A stretch of 64,000 nt of DNA, taken from positions 496,001-560,000 of the forward strand of contig NZ_JAGIOE010000001.1 of NCBI RefSeq assembly GCF_017876575.1, written 5' to 3'. Source of the DNA: Paeniglutamicibacter psychrophenolicus (GTDB taxonomy: Bacteria; Actinomycetota; Actinomycetes; Actinomycetales; Micrococcaceae). Under the pieces are notes generated by a model. That model made no database searches, was not told the origin of the DNA, and was given only the letters and a program-made list of their open reading frames with translations. Shown here piece by piece: positions 39,157 to 48,764 of this stretch. Made by a program: the position numbers and the translations under genes. Position 1 is the stretch's first letter. Each line of letters starts with the position of its first letter.

Positions 39157-39642
39157 ATGAGCCATGACGTCACCATCGAGATCCCAGCCGGATCGCGCGT
39201 GAAGTACGAGATCGACCACGAGACCCACCGCCTGCGCCTGGATCGTGTTCTCTTCACCTCCATGCAGTACCCGACCCACTACGGTTTCTTCGATGACACC
39301 CTGGGCGAAGACGGCGATCCGCTGGACGCACTGGTCTTCATTCCGGGCGTTGACCTGTTCCCGGGCGTCGTGGTGGAGTCCCGCCCGATCGCCGTGTTCA
39401 ACATGACCGACGACGGCGGCGGAGATGCCAAGCTCGTGTGCGTCCCGGCCGACAAGCGCTTCGACCACATCCAGGAATTCGAGGACCTCGACGGCTGGCT
39501 CATCAAGGAAATCGAGCACTTCTTCCTGCGCTACAAGGACCTTGAGCCGGGCAAGTGGGTCAAGGCAGAGGGCTGGGAGGGCCGCGCAGCGGCCGAGGCC
39601 GAGCTCGAGCGTTCGATCGAGCGCTTCAAGGCCCAGGCCTAA
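39157..39642 (+). CDS. ppa: Inorganic pyrophosphatase
   Basis: Soluble family I pyrophosphatase, hydrolysing the PPi released by biosynthetic reactions. The 161-residue protein has the family core with the [12 protein letters not shown]-like metal-binding segment ([11 protein letters not shown]), the conserved KYEID near the N-terminus and the VPADKRF segment. The ATG at 39157 has GAGGAG 8 bases upstream. It is divergent from dacB, as in M. tuberculosis. Confidence 0.96.
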   Translation: MSHDVTIEIPAGSRVKYEIDHETHRLRLDRVLFTSMQYPTHYGFFDDTLGEDGDPLDALVFIPGVDLFPGVVVESRPIAVFNMTDDGGGDAKLVCVPADKRFDHIQEFEDLDGWLIKEIEHFFLRYKDLEPGKWVKAEGWEGRAAAEAELERSIERFKAQA

Positions 39643-39662
39643 CCGCTCCGGGGCAATCGCCC

Positions 39663-39717
39663 AAAGGTTGGGTCCGAAAGTTGCGCCACCGGCGCGATTT
39701 TCGGATCCAACCTTTTT
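39663..39717 (+). terminator. ppa terminator
   Basis: AAAGGTTGGGTCCGAAA pairs with TTTTCGGATCCAACCTTT with a single G-T pair, and the stem is followed by a T-run. A strong intrinsic terminator, possibly bidirectional. Confidence 0.8.
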
Positions 39718-39805
39718 GCTTTCCCGCACATGCTGCCGGGCCCGGCATCCACAGGTCCCCGGCATTTATCCGCGCCCCGCCGGCCCCGCGGCGCACACTG
39801 GTGCC

Positions 39806-41557
39806 ATGGAAACATGCCAGCTCATCGACGCCCTCACCACCACCGGTGGCGAGCCGGGACACCCAGTGTCGCCGGTCGATAAGCTGCGCCTGCTTGCAGC
39901 CCTGGAATGGCGGGCCGCGGCACTGGCCGCCGAACTGGCCGCAGAGACCACCTCCCCCACCCAGGCCGCGCTGCTCGCCCACACCGTCGAACGCGCCCAC
40001 CAGCGAGGCGAAATCACCCAGCTTCGCGCCGCCCGCGCCGCCCAACGCACCCTCGTCCAGGACCTGGGGCCCGAGTCCCTGGACGAGGTGCGCTCCATCG
40101 CCGCCGACCCGACCGCGTTCATCGCCGGGAACCGGGAACTGCCCGCGGACCCCGCCACCGTCCCGAGGGGCATCATGCCATTCAAGGACACCGCCGGCTT
40201 CCTGGAACACGACCTGCGCATCCCCCGCACCCTCGCCCTCCACCGCCTGCACGCCGCCAACTCCCTGCTGCCGGGCACCGATGTCCACGGCAACCCCGCC
40301 GGACCCCGCTACCCCAGGCTCGCCGAGGCGCTGGAGTCCGGGGCCGCACGCCTGGGACCGGTTTCGGCCGCGGCCCGCCGGCTCGACAAGCTTGCCCACG
40401 CCATCGCACGCCAGCCTTCCCCCGGGGATCTCGCCGCCCGGATCGAGGAGAAGGTCGCCGGTTCCGTGGCCGCCGGCATCCCGAGGGACACCGGCCGGCT
40501 GCTGGCGGGCATAGGCGACGAACTGGACCAGTCCCCCGACGCCGGGCAGCCCCCGTCACCCGCCGAGATCCGCGAGCGGACCGGCATCGTCGTCACCAAG
40601 CGCACCCGGCACTACACCCACTTTTCCGCCTGCATGCTCAACGCCGATGCCGAGGTCTTCCTCTCCCACTTCGCCGCCGCCGACAACCCCCGGACCCTGG
40701 CCGGAAACCGCCAGGGGCTCGCCGCCTCGGCCACCGGCATGAACCCCACCGCCGGGAACGGGGCCGGGAACTCCGACACCAAGACCACGGAAGCAACCGG
40801 AAACGGCACGGGGAACACCGGCACCACCACGGATAGCACCAGCCAGGCACCCGGGCCCGAACCGGGCACCGCCATGGCTCCCCCGGACGGCCCGGATTGG
40901 TTCACCCGCCCCGAAAACGCCGAATCCTTCCCGGACCCGGACCCCGGCTCCCCTCCGGAGCCCGGACCGGACGGACTCACCGCGGCCCAGCGACACCTCC
41001 AGCTGCTGCTGAACCTCATGCGGGCACCGCAGGGCGCCCCGCCCCGGGGCACCACCGGGCTGCCCACCGCCCAACTGGTCATCCACTGCCGCCTCGAAAC
41101 CCTGCTGGGCCTGGCCAAGGGCAACGGCTGGAGCGCCAACGGACTGCAAATCCCCATTGGGGAGATCCGCCGGCGACTGGCCACCGACGGCGCCATCCCG
41201 ATCGTGCTGGGCGGGCAAAGCGAGGTCCTCGACGTCGGGCGGGAAATGCGCCTGGCCAACGACACCATCCGGCGCGCCGTCCTGGCCCGCGACGGCGGCT
41301 GCTTCTACCCCGGCTGCAGCGTCCCGCCCGAACACCTGGAGATATGCCACATCGACGGCTGGGCGGCCGGCGGGGGCACCGGCGTCGCCGGGCTGACCCC
41401 CGGATGCACCTGCCACCACCACATGGCCGACAACGGCCTGCTGCAACTGCTGATCCACAACGGGCTCCCCCATGTCCTGCTGCCCAGGCACCTGGACCCC
41501 GAGCAGATCCCCCGCCGCAACCCCTACTGGCCGCAAAACCAAACCACCCTCTTCTAG
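39806..41557 (+). CDS. DUF222 and HNH endonuclease domain protein
   Basis: A 583-residue protein of the family found in many copies in Arthrobacter and mycobacteria (13E12-repeat proteins). An N-terminal DUF222 region covers about residues 10-260. A low-complexity linker rich in Gly, Asn, Thr and Pro follows (about 310-390). The HNH nuclease domain near 495-545 has Cys pairs and the HI...HHH histidines. There is no clear Shine-Dalgarno at the ATG. The role is unknown; DNA nicking is inferred from the HNH fold. The extended Thr/Asn/Gly linker is unusual. Confidence 0.85.
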   Translation: METCQLIDALTTTGGEPGHPVSPVDKLRLLAALEWRAAALAAELAAETTSPTQAALLAHTVERAHQRGEITQLRAARAAQRTLVQDLGPESLDEVRSIAADPTAFIAGNRELPADPATVPRGIMPFKDTAGFLEHDLRIPRTLALHRLHAANSLLPGTDVHGNPAGPRYPRLAEALESGAARLGPVSAAARRLDKLAHAIARQPSPGDLAARIEEKVAGSVAAGIPRDTGRLLAGIGDELDQSPDAGQPPSPAEIRERTGIVVTKRTRHYTHFSACMLNADAEVFLSHFAAADNPRTLAGNRQGLAASATGMNPTAGNGAGNSDTKTTEATGNGTGNTGTTTDSTSQAPGPEPGTAMAPPDGPDWFTRPENAESFPDPDPGSPPEPGPDGLTAAQRHLQLLLNLMRAPQGAPPRGTTGLPTAQLVIHCRLETLLGLAKGNGWSANGLQIPIGEIRRRLATDGAIPIVLGGQSEVLDVGREMRLANDTIRRAVLARDGGCFYPGCSVPPEHLEICHIDGWAAGGGTGVAGLTPGCTCHHHMADNGLLQLLIHNGLPHVLLPRHLDPEQIPRRNPYWPQNQTTLF

Positions 41558-41662
41558 GAAAACGCGGCCCCGAAAGGCCGCCCAAGGCCCTCGATTCGGT
41601 GCCGCAGGCCACATCATGACGGGAAATTTTCCCACTCGCAGGTTGTGCGACATGCTGGATGC

Positions 41663-42346
41663 ATGACCAAGCCAGCCCAACGTGAACTTGCCCAGCTGAC
41701 CCCGCTCGCGCAGTTGAGGGCCGGACGGCTTCCGCTGCGCCTCATCCAGCTCTTTGTGGGTCTCACGTTGTTTGGCGTGGCGATGGCCGGATTCGTCCGT
41801 TCGGGTCTCGGGCTGGCCCCGTGGGACGTGCTCCACTACGGCGTCACCCTGCACACCGGGCTCAGCCTGGGCACCGTGGTGATCGTCTTCGGGTTCATCG
41901 TGCTGCTGCTCTGGATCCCGTTGCGGCAAATGCCCGGCCTGGGCACCATCGCCAACGTCATCTGGCTTGGCATTGCTGCCGACATCGGGTTGGCGATCAT
42001 TCCCGAGGCCCACGGCCTGCCCGCACAGCTGGCCATGTTCATCGGCGCCCTGCTGGTGAACGGACTCGGCGGCGGGCTGTACATCGGCAGCCAGCTCGGC
42101 CCGGGCCCGCGCGACGGGTTGATGACGGGACTGCATGCGCGCACCGGTATCAGCCTGCGCGTGGCGCGCACCGGCGTCGAGGTCATCGTGCTGGCCATTG
42201 GCTGGCTTCTGGGCGGCATCGTCGGTTTCGGAACCGTCCTGTACGCCGTGGCCATCGGACCGGTCACCCAGCTCTTCCTGCGCTTCTGCATCATCAAGCT
42301 CCGCACGGATGCTCCCGCCGAGGAAGTCCCCACGGCCGCCCCGTAG
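41663..42346 (+). CDS. YczE/YitT-like integral membrane protein
   Basis: A 227-residue membrane protein with about six hydrophobic segments. It carries the family's GLAPWDVLHYG near the N-terminus and GPGPRDGLMTGL in the middle, features of the YczE-like group. ATG at 41663 is preferred; a GTG at 41645 is possible. Function is not known. A palindrome of GCGGCC around CCGAAA lies just upstream (41564-41580). Confidence 0.85.
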   Translation: MTKPAQRELAQLTPLAQLRAGRLPLRLIQLFVGLTLFGVAMAGFVRSGLGLAPWDVLHYGVTLHTGLSLGTVVIVFGFIVLLLWIPLRQMPGLGTIANVIWLGIAADIGLAIIPEAHGLPAQLAMFIGALLVNGLGGGLYIGSQLGPGPRDGLMTGLHARTGISLRVARTGVEVIVLAIGWLLGGIVGFGTVLYAVAIGPVTQLFLRFCIIKLRTDAPAEEVPTAAP

Positions 42347-42434
42347 CAACGGAACCGCCGGCGGCCACCTCGCGGCCGCATGGAAACCCGCGTACATCCA
42401 GACGAAAGCCGGGTTTCGCTGCATAATTGGGAAT

Positions 42435-43076
42435 GTGTATGTCGTAACCCTGAAACAACGCGATCGACGCGCCGACGGCGACCTCGGCGATGAAATGCTG
42501 CGCACCCTCTCGCACGTCCCGACGCTTGCGCCGTTCCAGCGCTCCGGCCCTGCCGTGCTGGTGGGGGTCCCCGAGCGTGCCGAGGACGCGGTTGACGCGG
42601 TGCTGAGGGCGCTGCGCAGCCACCACTGGGTGGTCGGCCTCGGCGTGGGCAGCCTGTACGAACCGGTGCCCCGCGAGGCGCAATACCTCCAGGGCACCGC
42701 GCTGGGCTATGCGCACACGGCCGTGGAGCGCTCCGAGCACACCGGGGAGCGGATACCGCTGAGCGTCGTCGGCCCCGAGGCGGCCATCGCCGGCGAGGCC
42801 GAGGCGGTGCTGCGCCTGCTCGGGCAGATTGTCAGCACCCGCAGCGTGGCCGAATGGGCGGTGCTCGACCTGCTCACCCCGGGGGTGCGCGGACAGCAGA
42901 AGCATGTCGCCGCCGAACTGGGCATCAGCGCCCAGGCCGTTTCCAAGGCAGTGGTTCGCTCGGCATGGGTCGAGGAATGGGCGGCGCGGCCCGCAGCCGC
43001 CCGGTTGCTGCGCGGCAGCGAATTCCCCGACGCCCCGGCCGGGGCCCAAGTCCGCCAGGAATCCCCGATCCCCTAG
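42435..43076 (+). CDS. Probable HTH regulatory protein (MarR-like C-terminus)
   Basis: A 213-residue protein with a C-terminal helix-turn-helix of MarR type (VAAELGISAQAVSKAVV, about residues 158-174). The N-terminal half is an alpha/beta part that, from memory, resembles SatD-like proteins; that is a weak inference. The start GTG at 42435 has CATAAT 7 bases upstream, so the mRNA may be leaderless. It precedes a DUF1761 gene and might regulate it. Confidence 0.6.
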   Translation: MYVVTLKQRDRRADGDLGDEMLRTLSHVPTLAPFQRSGPAVLVGVPERAEDAVDAVLRALRSHHWVVGLGVGSLYEPVPREAQYLQGTALGYAHTAVERSEHTGERIPLSVVGPEAAIAGEAEAVLRLLGQIVSTRSVAEWAVLDLLTPGVRGQQKHVAAELGISAQAVSKAVVRSAWVEEWAARPAAARLLRGSEFPDAPAGAQVRQESPIP

Positions 43077-43172
43077 TCAACCAGTGGTTATGGCCGTAGT
43101 ATCGGCGATATTGATGACCCGTACACCGGGGACCGGTGACACGGCCCCGCACGATGGCACGAGGAGCAAACG

Positions 43173-43589
43173 ATGGTTCCGGAAATTAATTGGATCGCAG
43201 TCATTGTGGCCACGATTTCGACCATGGTGGTCGGCAGCATCTGGTACACCCCGAAGGTGTTCGGCAACTATTGGATGCGGGTGGCCAAGGTGGCTCCCGG
43301 CAGCGGCAAGAGCGCCGTCGTCCCGATCCTGGTGACCCTCGTCGTCAGCTTCATCAGCGCCTGGGTCCTGGCCGGCGCGACGTACCTGTCCTTCGACTTC
43401 TACGGCGGTTCCTACCTCACCAACGCGTTGCTGACCGCCCTGATCCTGTGGGGCGGCTTCACCGCGGCACGCTTCATCACCCACGACGCCTTCGAGGGCC
43501 GGCCCGTGGGGCTCACCGCGTTGAACTGCCTCCACGAGCTGGTGACATTCCTCGTAATGGGCGTGGTCATCGGGCTCTTCGCCATCTGA
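43173..43589 (+). CDS. DUF1761 membrane protein
   Basis: A 138-residue protein with four predicted membrane segments and the DUF1761 opening NWIAVIVATISTMVVGSIWY, cited at its 20-residue length. GAGGAG precedes the ATG. Family function is unknown. It lies about 100 bases downstream of the HTH gene and may share its transcript. Confidence 0.85.
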   Translation: MVPEINWIAVIVATISTMVVGSIWYTPKVFGNYWMRVAKVAPGSGKSAVVPILVTLVVSFISAWVLAGATYLSFDFYGGSYLTNALLTALILWGGFTAARFITHDAFEGRPVGLTALNCLHELVTFLVMGVVIGLFAI

Positions 43590-43613
43590 GGTCGGCGGCG
43601 CCGGAAGGCGGCG

Positions 43614-44045
43614 CTACTTCGTCGCGGACGGGGAAGGCAGCGGGTCCTGCTTGAACTCGAGCCACCCGATCGTGTACTTCCCGCCGCGCTCGAACACGTC
43701 GAAGCGTTCCCCCTCCGGGTGGCTGGGCGTGCTCAGGGTCAGTTCGGACCAATTCCCCATGGTCGAATCCGGCACGGGCTTGACCGTGAAATCGGTCGCG
43801 ACCCCCAGGTCCTTCAGCTGCGCCGCCAGGCGATCGAATTGCTCCCCGACGGTGTCGGTCCCCCCCGTGGTGGTCACCCGGCAGACCTCGACCTGGTCCC
43901 CGGCCAGCGTCGAGGCCACCAGGTGGTCCATGGCTTCCTCGATGCTCGGTTCCCCGGTGTTGCAGATGACGTCCGGGGAGGTGCACCCGGCCAGCAGCGC
44001 CGCGGCGCCGAGCAGGGACAGGGCGAGGATTCCGGCGCGTTTCAT
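43614..44045 (-). CDS. Predicted lipoprotein of unknown function
   Basis: A 143-residue secreted lipoprotein. The signal peptide ends in the lipobox LLAGC with the lipid-modified cysteine at residue 21. The rest contains two Cys residues and a mixed polar sequence that I do not recognise. An in-frame ATG at 44057 would add four residues. No Shine-Dalgarno is clear at either start. It is convergent with the DUF1761 gene. Confidence 0.75.
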   Translation of the reverse strand: MKRAGILALSLLGAAALLAGCTSPDVICNTGEPSIEEAMDHLVASTLAGDQVEVCRVTTTGGTDTVGEQFDRLAAQLKDLGVATDFTVKPVPDSTMGNWSELTLSTPSHPEGERFDVFERGGKYTIGWLEFKQDPLPSPSATK

Positions 44046-44199
44046 GGGTTTAAGCATAGCCAGTCAAATCGCCCGGGTCGGTCGGCGGCGCTGGGTTCCG
44101 GGTGACGGGCGGGCATCCCAAGCGCACGCACTGCGCGCCGGGCATCCCGGCGAACCACGTAGGATTGTCCGGTAACCGCATCAATTGGAGAAAATATCG

Positions 44200-45222
44200 A
44201 TGTCTTCCGGCACCGCAGTTTCCGCCCGCACCAGCGTCCCCTGGCGCTTCCCCACCGGGAACTGGGCATTCCTGGCCGGCGACCGGCGCGCCTTCTGCGC
44301 CGCGGCCATTGACGCGCTCATCGTCCTGGCAGCGGGTGCGGTGCAGTACGCCATCGTCGTGAATTCGGTTTTTGGCACCCCGGCCCAGGCTGTCGCAAGC
44401 GCCATCCTGGTCGCCGTAGCAACCGCTTGGGTCTACGGCTTCATCTGCTTTTCGGGACACACCATCGGGACCCTGTTGTGCGGCACCCGCATCGTGAAGC
44501 TGCGCGACGGATCGGCACCGGGGATGCTGCGCGGGGGCTGGGTCATGTTCGTGCGCACCGTCGTCTGGGTGGCGTGCCCGATCGGCCCGCCGCTGGCGGC
44601 CCCGAACACCAACGGCAAGAACATCCCGCAGTGCCGCCGCTTCCACATCAGCATCCTCAGGAAGCACCGGCACGAGGCGCTGCTCGATGACCGGACCGGC
44701 CTGGAGGCCACCCATGGGCGCACGAACGATGCCCACAAATACGTAGCGCCGCAATCCACCCTCCCAAAGGTGTCCATGGATTCGCGCTTCGAGCTGGTCC
44801 CGTCGCAATTCCGGGACGGCAGCTGGGGCGTGCAGCCACAGGTGTGGCGGATCGTGTTGGCCTGGGCAGTGGACCTGCTGCTGGTGTTCGGCCTTGCCCT
44901 GGCCAGCGCCCCGCCCGGCGGGGCCTCCGCGGCGATCATCTTCGTGCCGGCGTTCACGCTGCTCTACGGCATGTTCTGCTTCACCGGGAACACGATCGGC
45001 ACCCTGCTGGCGGGAACCCGGATCGTGCGCCTGAAAAGCGGCGCGGCCCCGGGTGTTTGGCGAGGCATCTGGGTCATGTTCTACCGGATCATGCTCGCTT
45101 GGACCGCGCCCTTGCTGTTTCTCGCCGGGCTCCTTGACGGCACCACGGGCGAACGCGACATGGGCCGGGCGTTCCATGTGAGCATCGACGTGCGCCGGAC
45201 CCGGGAACTGCGGGGCCGTTAA
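44200..45222 (+). CDS. RDD family membrane protein, internally duplicated
   Basis: A 340-residue membrane protein made of two RDD-like units in tandem, about residues 30-153 and 215-330. Key similarities are IGTLL.GTRIV.L followed by G.APG..RG.WVMF in both (units at 81-120 and 258-297), and RFHISI / RAFHVSI at the end of each. The linker between the units is hydrophilic. I chose the ATG at 44200 with GGAG 9 bases upstream; a TTG at 44185 is the alternative. RDD proteins are poorly understood; some are ion exchangers. Function is not known here. Confidence 0.85.
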   Translation: MSSGTAVSARTSVPWRFPTGNWAFLAGDRRAFCAAAIDALIVLAAGAVQYAIVVNSVFGTPAQAVASAILVAVATAWVYGFICFSGHTIGTLLCGTRIVKLRDGSAPGMLRGGWVMFVRTVVWVACPIGPPLAAPNTNGKNIPQCRRFHISILRKHRHEALLDDRTGLEATHGRTNDAHKYVAPQSTLPKVSMDSRFELVPSQFRDGSWGVQPQVWRIVLAWAVDLLLVFGLALASAPPGGASAAIIFVPAFTLLYGMFCFTGNTIGTLLAGTRIVRLKSGAAPGVWRGIWVMFYRIMLAWTAPLLFLAGLLDGTTGERDMGRAFHVSIDVRRTRELRGR

Positions 45223-45227
45223 CGCGG

Positions 45228-45276
45228 CGGATCGCCGCTCGCGGGCGGGGAAGACCCCCGTGCGCGCGACGATCCG
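45228..45276. terminator. Hairpin between convergent RDD and HAD genes
   Basis: CGGATCG at 45228-45234 pairs with CGATCCG at 45270-45276, with further GC-rich pairing inside. It lies between two convergent genes. Confidence 0.55.
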
Positions 45277-45302
45277 TCGGTGCAGCCGTTGTTGGGCCTT
45301 GT

Positions 45303-46157
45303 TCAGGCGCGGACGGCCTCGCCCAGGATGTCCTGCAGCACCGCGGCCAGCCCGTCGTCGTCGACACCCGCGGCAATCTCGTCGGCCACGGCCTTGACCT
45401 CGTCCGGGGCCTGGCCCATGGCCACGCCGCGGCCGGCCCAGGCGAGCATCTCGATGTCGTTGCGGCCATCGCCCACGGCAATGGTTGCCTCGATGTCGAA
45501 CCCGTGCTTCTCGCGCAGCACCTCAAGGCCGCTGGCCTTGGTGACACCCTCGGCGGCGATGTCCAGCCAGGCGGTCCAGCCCACCGAGTAGGTGACACCG
45601 GACAGGCCCATGGTGCCGACGGCCTCGCCGAATTCCTCGGCCGTTGCGTCGGTGGAGAAGACCACCAGGCGCACCGCGGTGGCCGCGAGCATCACATCGA
45701 GTGTCACCGGGGTGGCGACAACGCCGAAGCTGGCATCCTGGAAGCGCTCGGTGGACAGGAATCGCCCCGCATCGTCTTCCAGCGCGTACTTGGCGGTGGG
45801 CAGTGCCTTGACCAGTGCTCGCAGTGCGGGGGCCGGGTCGAAGGTCTTGCGTTCGATCACCTCGTAGCCGTCCTCCAGGGACAAATCGATGCGGGCGGTG
45901 ACGCCGCCGTTGCAGCACACCGCGTAGCCGCTCTCGATGCCGAGCATCTGGATGACCGGCAGGGTCGCCCCGAGCGAACGGCCGGTGGAGATAACGACCT
46001 CGTGGCCGGCCGCGACGATGGCGCGCGCCGCATCCTTGACCGCCTGGCTCATTTCCCCGTCGTGGTTGACCAGGGTGCCGTCGACGTCAAGGCAGATCAT
46101 GTAGGTTTCGGTTGCTTCTGACCGGTCTTCGATGCCGGTTCTTGTCATAACTGTCAT
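45303..46157 (-). CDS. HAD-superfamily phosphatase (Cof type)
   Basis: A 284-residue Cof-type HAD hydrolase, likely a cytosolic phosphatase for sugar phosphates or FMN-like substrates. The nucleophile motif DVDGTLV places D24 and D26, and the last motif GDGRNDIEML contains the metal-binding aspartates. The central part is the large C2-type cap. An ATG at 46148 could be the start instead of 46157. It is downstream of serS with a hairpin between them. Substrate unknown. Confidence 0.88.
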   Translation of the reverse strand: MTVMTRTGIEDRSEATETYMICLDVDGTLVNHDGEMSQAVKDAARAIVAAGHEVVISTGRSLGATLPVIQMLGIESGYAVCCNGGVTARIDLSLEDGYEVIERKTFDPAPALRALVKALPTAKYALEDDAGRFLSTERFQDASFGVVATPVTLDVMLAATAVRLVVFSTDATAEEFGEAVGTMGLSGVTYSVGWTAWLDIAAEGVTKASGLEVLREKHGFDIEATIAVGDGRNDIEMLAWAGRGVAMGQAPDEVKAVADEIAAGVDDDGLAAVLQDILGEAVRA

Positions 46158-46277
46158 TCATCCAGTGAAGCATCAAATTCCGGTTCCCGACATGAGCCAA
46201 CCCACAATGTGTCCTGAACGGTGGATGAACCTCCCCCGAACCCGCGGTGTCGCCGGGGCCCGAATGCGCGCCATACG

Positions 46278-46315
46278 CCGAAGGGGGATGCGGCATCGGC
46301 CGCATCCCCCTTCGG
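46278..46315. terminator. Hairpin downstream of serS
   Basis: A perfect 17-bp stem (46278-46294 with 46299-46315) with a 4-base loop lies between serS and the HAD gene. There is no T-run on the minus strand, so strength as a terminator is uncertain. Confidence 0.6.
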
Positions 46316-46343
46316 GTTCTTCTGGCGCACACGGCGCGGTGCC

Positions 46344-47630
46344 CTACAGGAGCGGAAGCACTTCCATGCCGCCCAGGTACGGGCGCAGCGCGACAGGCAC
46401 GTTGACCGAGCCGTCGGCGTTCTGGTGGTGCTCCAGGATCGCGACGATCCAGCGCGTGGTGGCCAGGGTCCCGTTGAGCGTTGACACCGAACGGGTCTTG
46501 CCCGGCTTGCCGTCGACGCCGGTTTCGCGTTCGCGGATGTTCAGGCGGCGGGCCTGGAACGTGGTGCAGTTGGAGGTGGAGGTCAGCTCGCGGTACGCGT
46601 CCTGGGTCGGGACCCAGGCCTCGCAGTCGAACTTGCGCGCCGCGCTCATGCCCAGGTCCCCGGCAGCGGTGTCGATGACGCGGTAGGGCAGCTCGACCTT
46701 GGCGAGCATTTCCTCTTCCAGGGCCAGGAGCTTGGCGTGCTCGGCCTCGGATTCCTCCGCGGAGCAGTAGACGAACATCTCGAGCTTGTTGAACTGGTGC
46801 ACGCGGATGATGCCGCGGGTGTCCTTGCCCGCGGAACCGGCCTCGCGGCGGTAGCAGGAGGACCAGCCGGCGTAGCGGGTCGGACCGGCCGACAGGTCAA
46901 GGATTTCGTTGGCGTGGTAGCCGGCCAGGGCCACCTCGGAGGTTCCCACCAGGTACAGGTCGTCGCGCTCGAGCTTGTAGATCTCGTCGTCGTGCTCGAC
47001 GTCGAAGCCGGTGCCCTGCATGGTCTCGGGGCGGACCAGGGTCGGGGTGATCATCGGGATGAAGTCTTTTTGCAGGGCCAGGTCCAACGCCATGTTCATG
47101 AGCGCAATTTCCAGACGGGCGCCGACGCCCTTGAGGAAGTAGAAGCGGGAACCCGAAACCTTCGCGCCGCGTTCCATGTCGATGGCGCCGAGCAATTCGC
47201 CCAGCTCGAGGTGGTCGCGCGGTTCGAAGCCCTCGGCGGCGAAATCGCGCGGCGTCCCCACGTGCTTGACGACGCTGAAGTCGTCCTCGCCGCCGGAGGG
47301 CACCCCGTCCAGGATCAGGTTGGGGATGGAGCGCTGCAGCGCGCTGTAGGCCGCGGCTGCCTCGTCGGAGGCCGCCTGGGCGGCCTTCACGTTCTGCGAG
47401 AGCTCCTTGACCTCGGCGAGCAGGGCCTGCTTTTCCTCGCCCTTGGCCGCTCCGACCTTCTTGCTGAAGGCATTCTGTTGGGCACGCAGCGCCTCAAAGG
47501 ATGCAATCGACTCGCGGCGCGCCGAATCGGCGGCCAAAATCGCATCAATCAGGGACTCATCCGCCCCGCGGGCGCGCTGCGAAGCGCGGAAGGTATCTGG
47601 ATTTTCACTGAGTAGTTTTACGTCGATCAC
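46344..47630 (-). CDS. serS: Serine--tRNA ligase
   Basis: SerRS charges tRNA-Ser and tRNA-Sec. The 428-residue protein has the N-terminal coiled-coil arm (about residues 30-105) that contacts the tRNA, and a class II core with motif 2 around [15 protein letters not shown] and the conserved QFNKLEMF. It ends with the usual LRPYLGG. The start is GTG at 47630, with TAGGCT 6 bases upstream, so a leaderless mRNA is possible. It diverges from the kinase-like gene across only 38 bases. Confidence 0.96.
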   Translation of the reverse strand: MIDVKLLSENPDTFRASQRARGADESLIDAILAADSARRESIASFEALRAQQNAFSKKVGAAKGEEKQALLAEVKELSQNVKAAQAASDEAAAAYSALQRSIPNLILDGVPSGGEDDFSVVKHVGTPRDFAAEGFEPRDHLELGELLGAIDMERGAKVSGSRFYFLKGVGARLEIALMNMALDLALQKDFIPMITPTLVRPETMQGTGFDVEHDDEIYKLERDDLYLVGTSEVALAGYHANEILDLSAGPTRYAGWSSCYRREAGSAGKDTRGIIRVHQFNKLEMFVYCSAEESEAEHAKLLALEEEMLAKVELPYRVIDTAAGDLGMSAARKFDCEAWVPTQDAYRELTSTSNCTTFQARRLNIRERETGVDGKPGKTRSVSTLNGTLATTRWIVAILEHHQNADGSVNVPVALRPYLGGMEVLPLL

Positions 47631-47668
47631 GCCCTAAGCCTAGCAATGCCCGTTAGTCTGGGGAGACT

Positions 47669-48712
47669 ATGCAACGCAATCGACTCTTTGCCCTGATCAG
47701 CGCCGGTGCCGCGGGCACGGCCGCAACGATTAGCTGGCTCTCCGTGCGCAGGCTCGTTGACCGCAACCGGCCCGCATCCCTGTCGCCCGTCGTCGGCGTC
47801 GCCACCTCGGCGCGCAAGGTCGCGCTGGTGGTGAATCCGTCCAAGTCAGGCACCGATGAAGCAATTTCCGCGGTTCAGCACGTGTGCGCCGAGGCCGGCC
47901 TGGCGGCGCCGTTGGTGCTGGAGTCCACGGTGGAGGATCCGGGCCAGGGTGCCGCACGCCGGGCGCTGGAGGCCGGATGCGACGTGGTCATCGCCGCGGG
48001 CGGGGACGGAACGGTCCGCGCCGTGGCAGAGGTCCTGCGCGACACCGAGGCAACCCTCGGGCTGATCCCGCTGGGCACCGGGAACCTTCTGGCCCGCAAT
48101 GTCGAGGTGCCCCTCGAGGACATCGGCACCGCGGCCTTCGGGGCCGTCCGCGGCCCGGTGCGCACCATCGACACCGGCTCTGTCACCCTGAACCACGTTG
48201 ACGGGAGCAGCAGCGAACACGCGTTCCTGGTGATCGCCGGGATCGGCACGGATGCCGACGTCATGGACGACACCAACGAGGAGCTCAAGGCCAAGGTCGG
48301 CTGGCTGGCCTACTCGGAGGCCGGCTTCCGGCATCTGCCGGGCAAGCGCAAGAAGATCTCGATCGCGCTGGACGGCGGAAGCGAACAGACCCGTAGCGTG
48401 CGCTCGGTGCTCTTCGCCAACTGCGGGAAGCTACAGGGCCTGGACCTGGTTCCGGAGGCCAAGATCGACGACGGCGTGTTGGACGTGGTGGTGCTCAGCC
48501 CGCGCAGCGCGGCCGGTTGGGGCTGGATCTTCCTCAAGACGGCCTTCAGGGCCCGCGGCGCCATCCCGGTGATGGGCTTCTACCCGAGTGCCTCTTTGAA
48601 GTTGCGGTGCCACGAACCCATGAACACGCAGATCGACGGGGACGGCACGGGGCTCGTGAACGGTTTGAGCGTTTCGGTGAGGCCCGCGTCGCTGAAGATC
48701 CGACTGGCCTGA
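47669..48712 (+). CDS. Diacylglycerol/lipid kinase family protein
   Basis: A 347-residue DAGK-catalytic-domain protein. It has GGDGT at residues 111-115 and the PLGTGNLLARN segment that follows in this family, typical of bacterial DagK/YegS-like lipid kinases. An N-terminal hydrophobic stretch (about 7-25) might anchor it to the membrane. Lipid substrate is not known. The gene is divergent from serS; the short interval requires overlapping promoters. Confidence 0.88.
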   Translation: MQRNRLFALISAGAAGTAATISWLSVRRLVDRNRPASLSPVVGVATSARKVALVVNPSKSGTDEAISAVQHVCAEAGLAAPLVLESTVEDPGQGAARRALEAGCDVVIAAGGDGTVRAVAEVLRDTEATLGLIPLGTGNLLARNVEVPLEDIGTAAFGAVRGPVRTIDTGSVTLNHVDGSSSEHAFLVIAGIGTDADVMDDTNEELKAKVGWLAYSEAGFRHLPGKRKKISIALDGGSEQTRSVRSVLFANCGKLQGLDLVPEAKIDDGVLDVVVLSPRSAAGWGWIFLKTAFRARGAIPVMGFYPSASLKLRCHEPMNTQIDGDGTGLVNGLSVSVRPASLKIRLA

Positions 48713-48742
48713 CACCGCCGGCGAGTCGGTCTCGCGGCGGTG
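48713..48742. terminator. Hairpin between convergent lipid-kinase and pheA genes
   Basis: CACCGCC and GGCGGTG, extended by CGAG/CTCG, form a strong stem with a 5-base loop, with one-to-two unpaired bases. It is placed between two convergent genes. Confidence 0.6.
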
Positions 48743-48764
48743 CCCGGCCACGCTCCTGCCGGCG

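Noticed and set aside
41564-41580. GCGGCC/GGCCGC hairpin as terminator of the HNH gene
   Set aside because: Short stem and no T-run on the plus strand; T-run is on the minus strand, where no gene ends.
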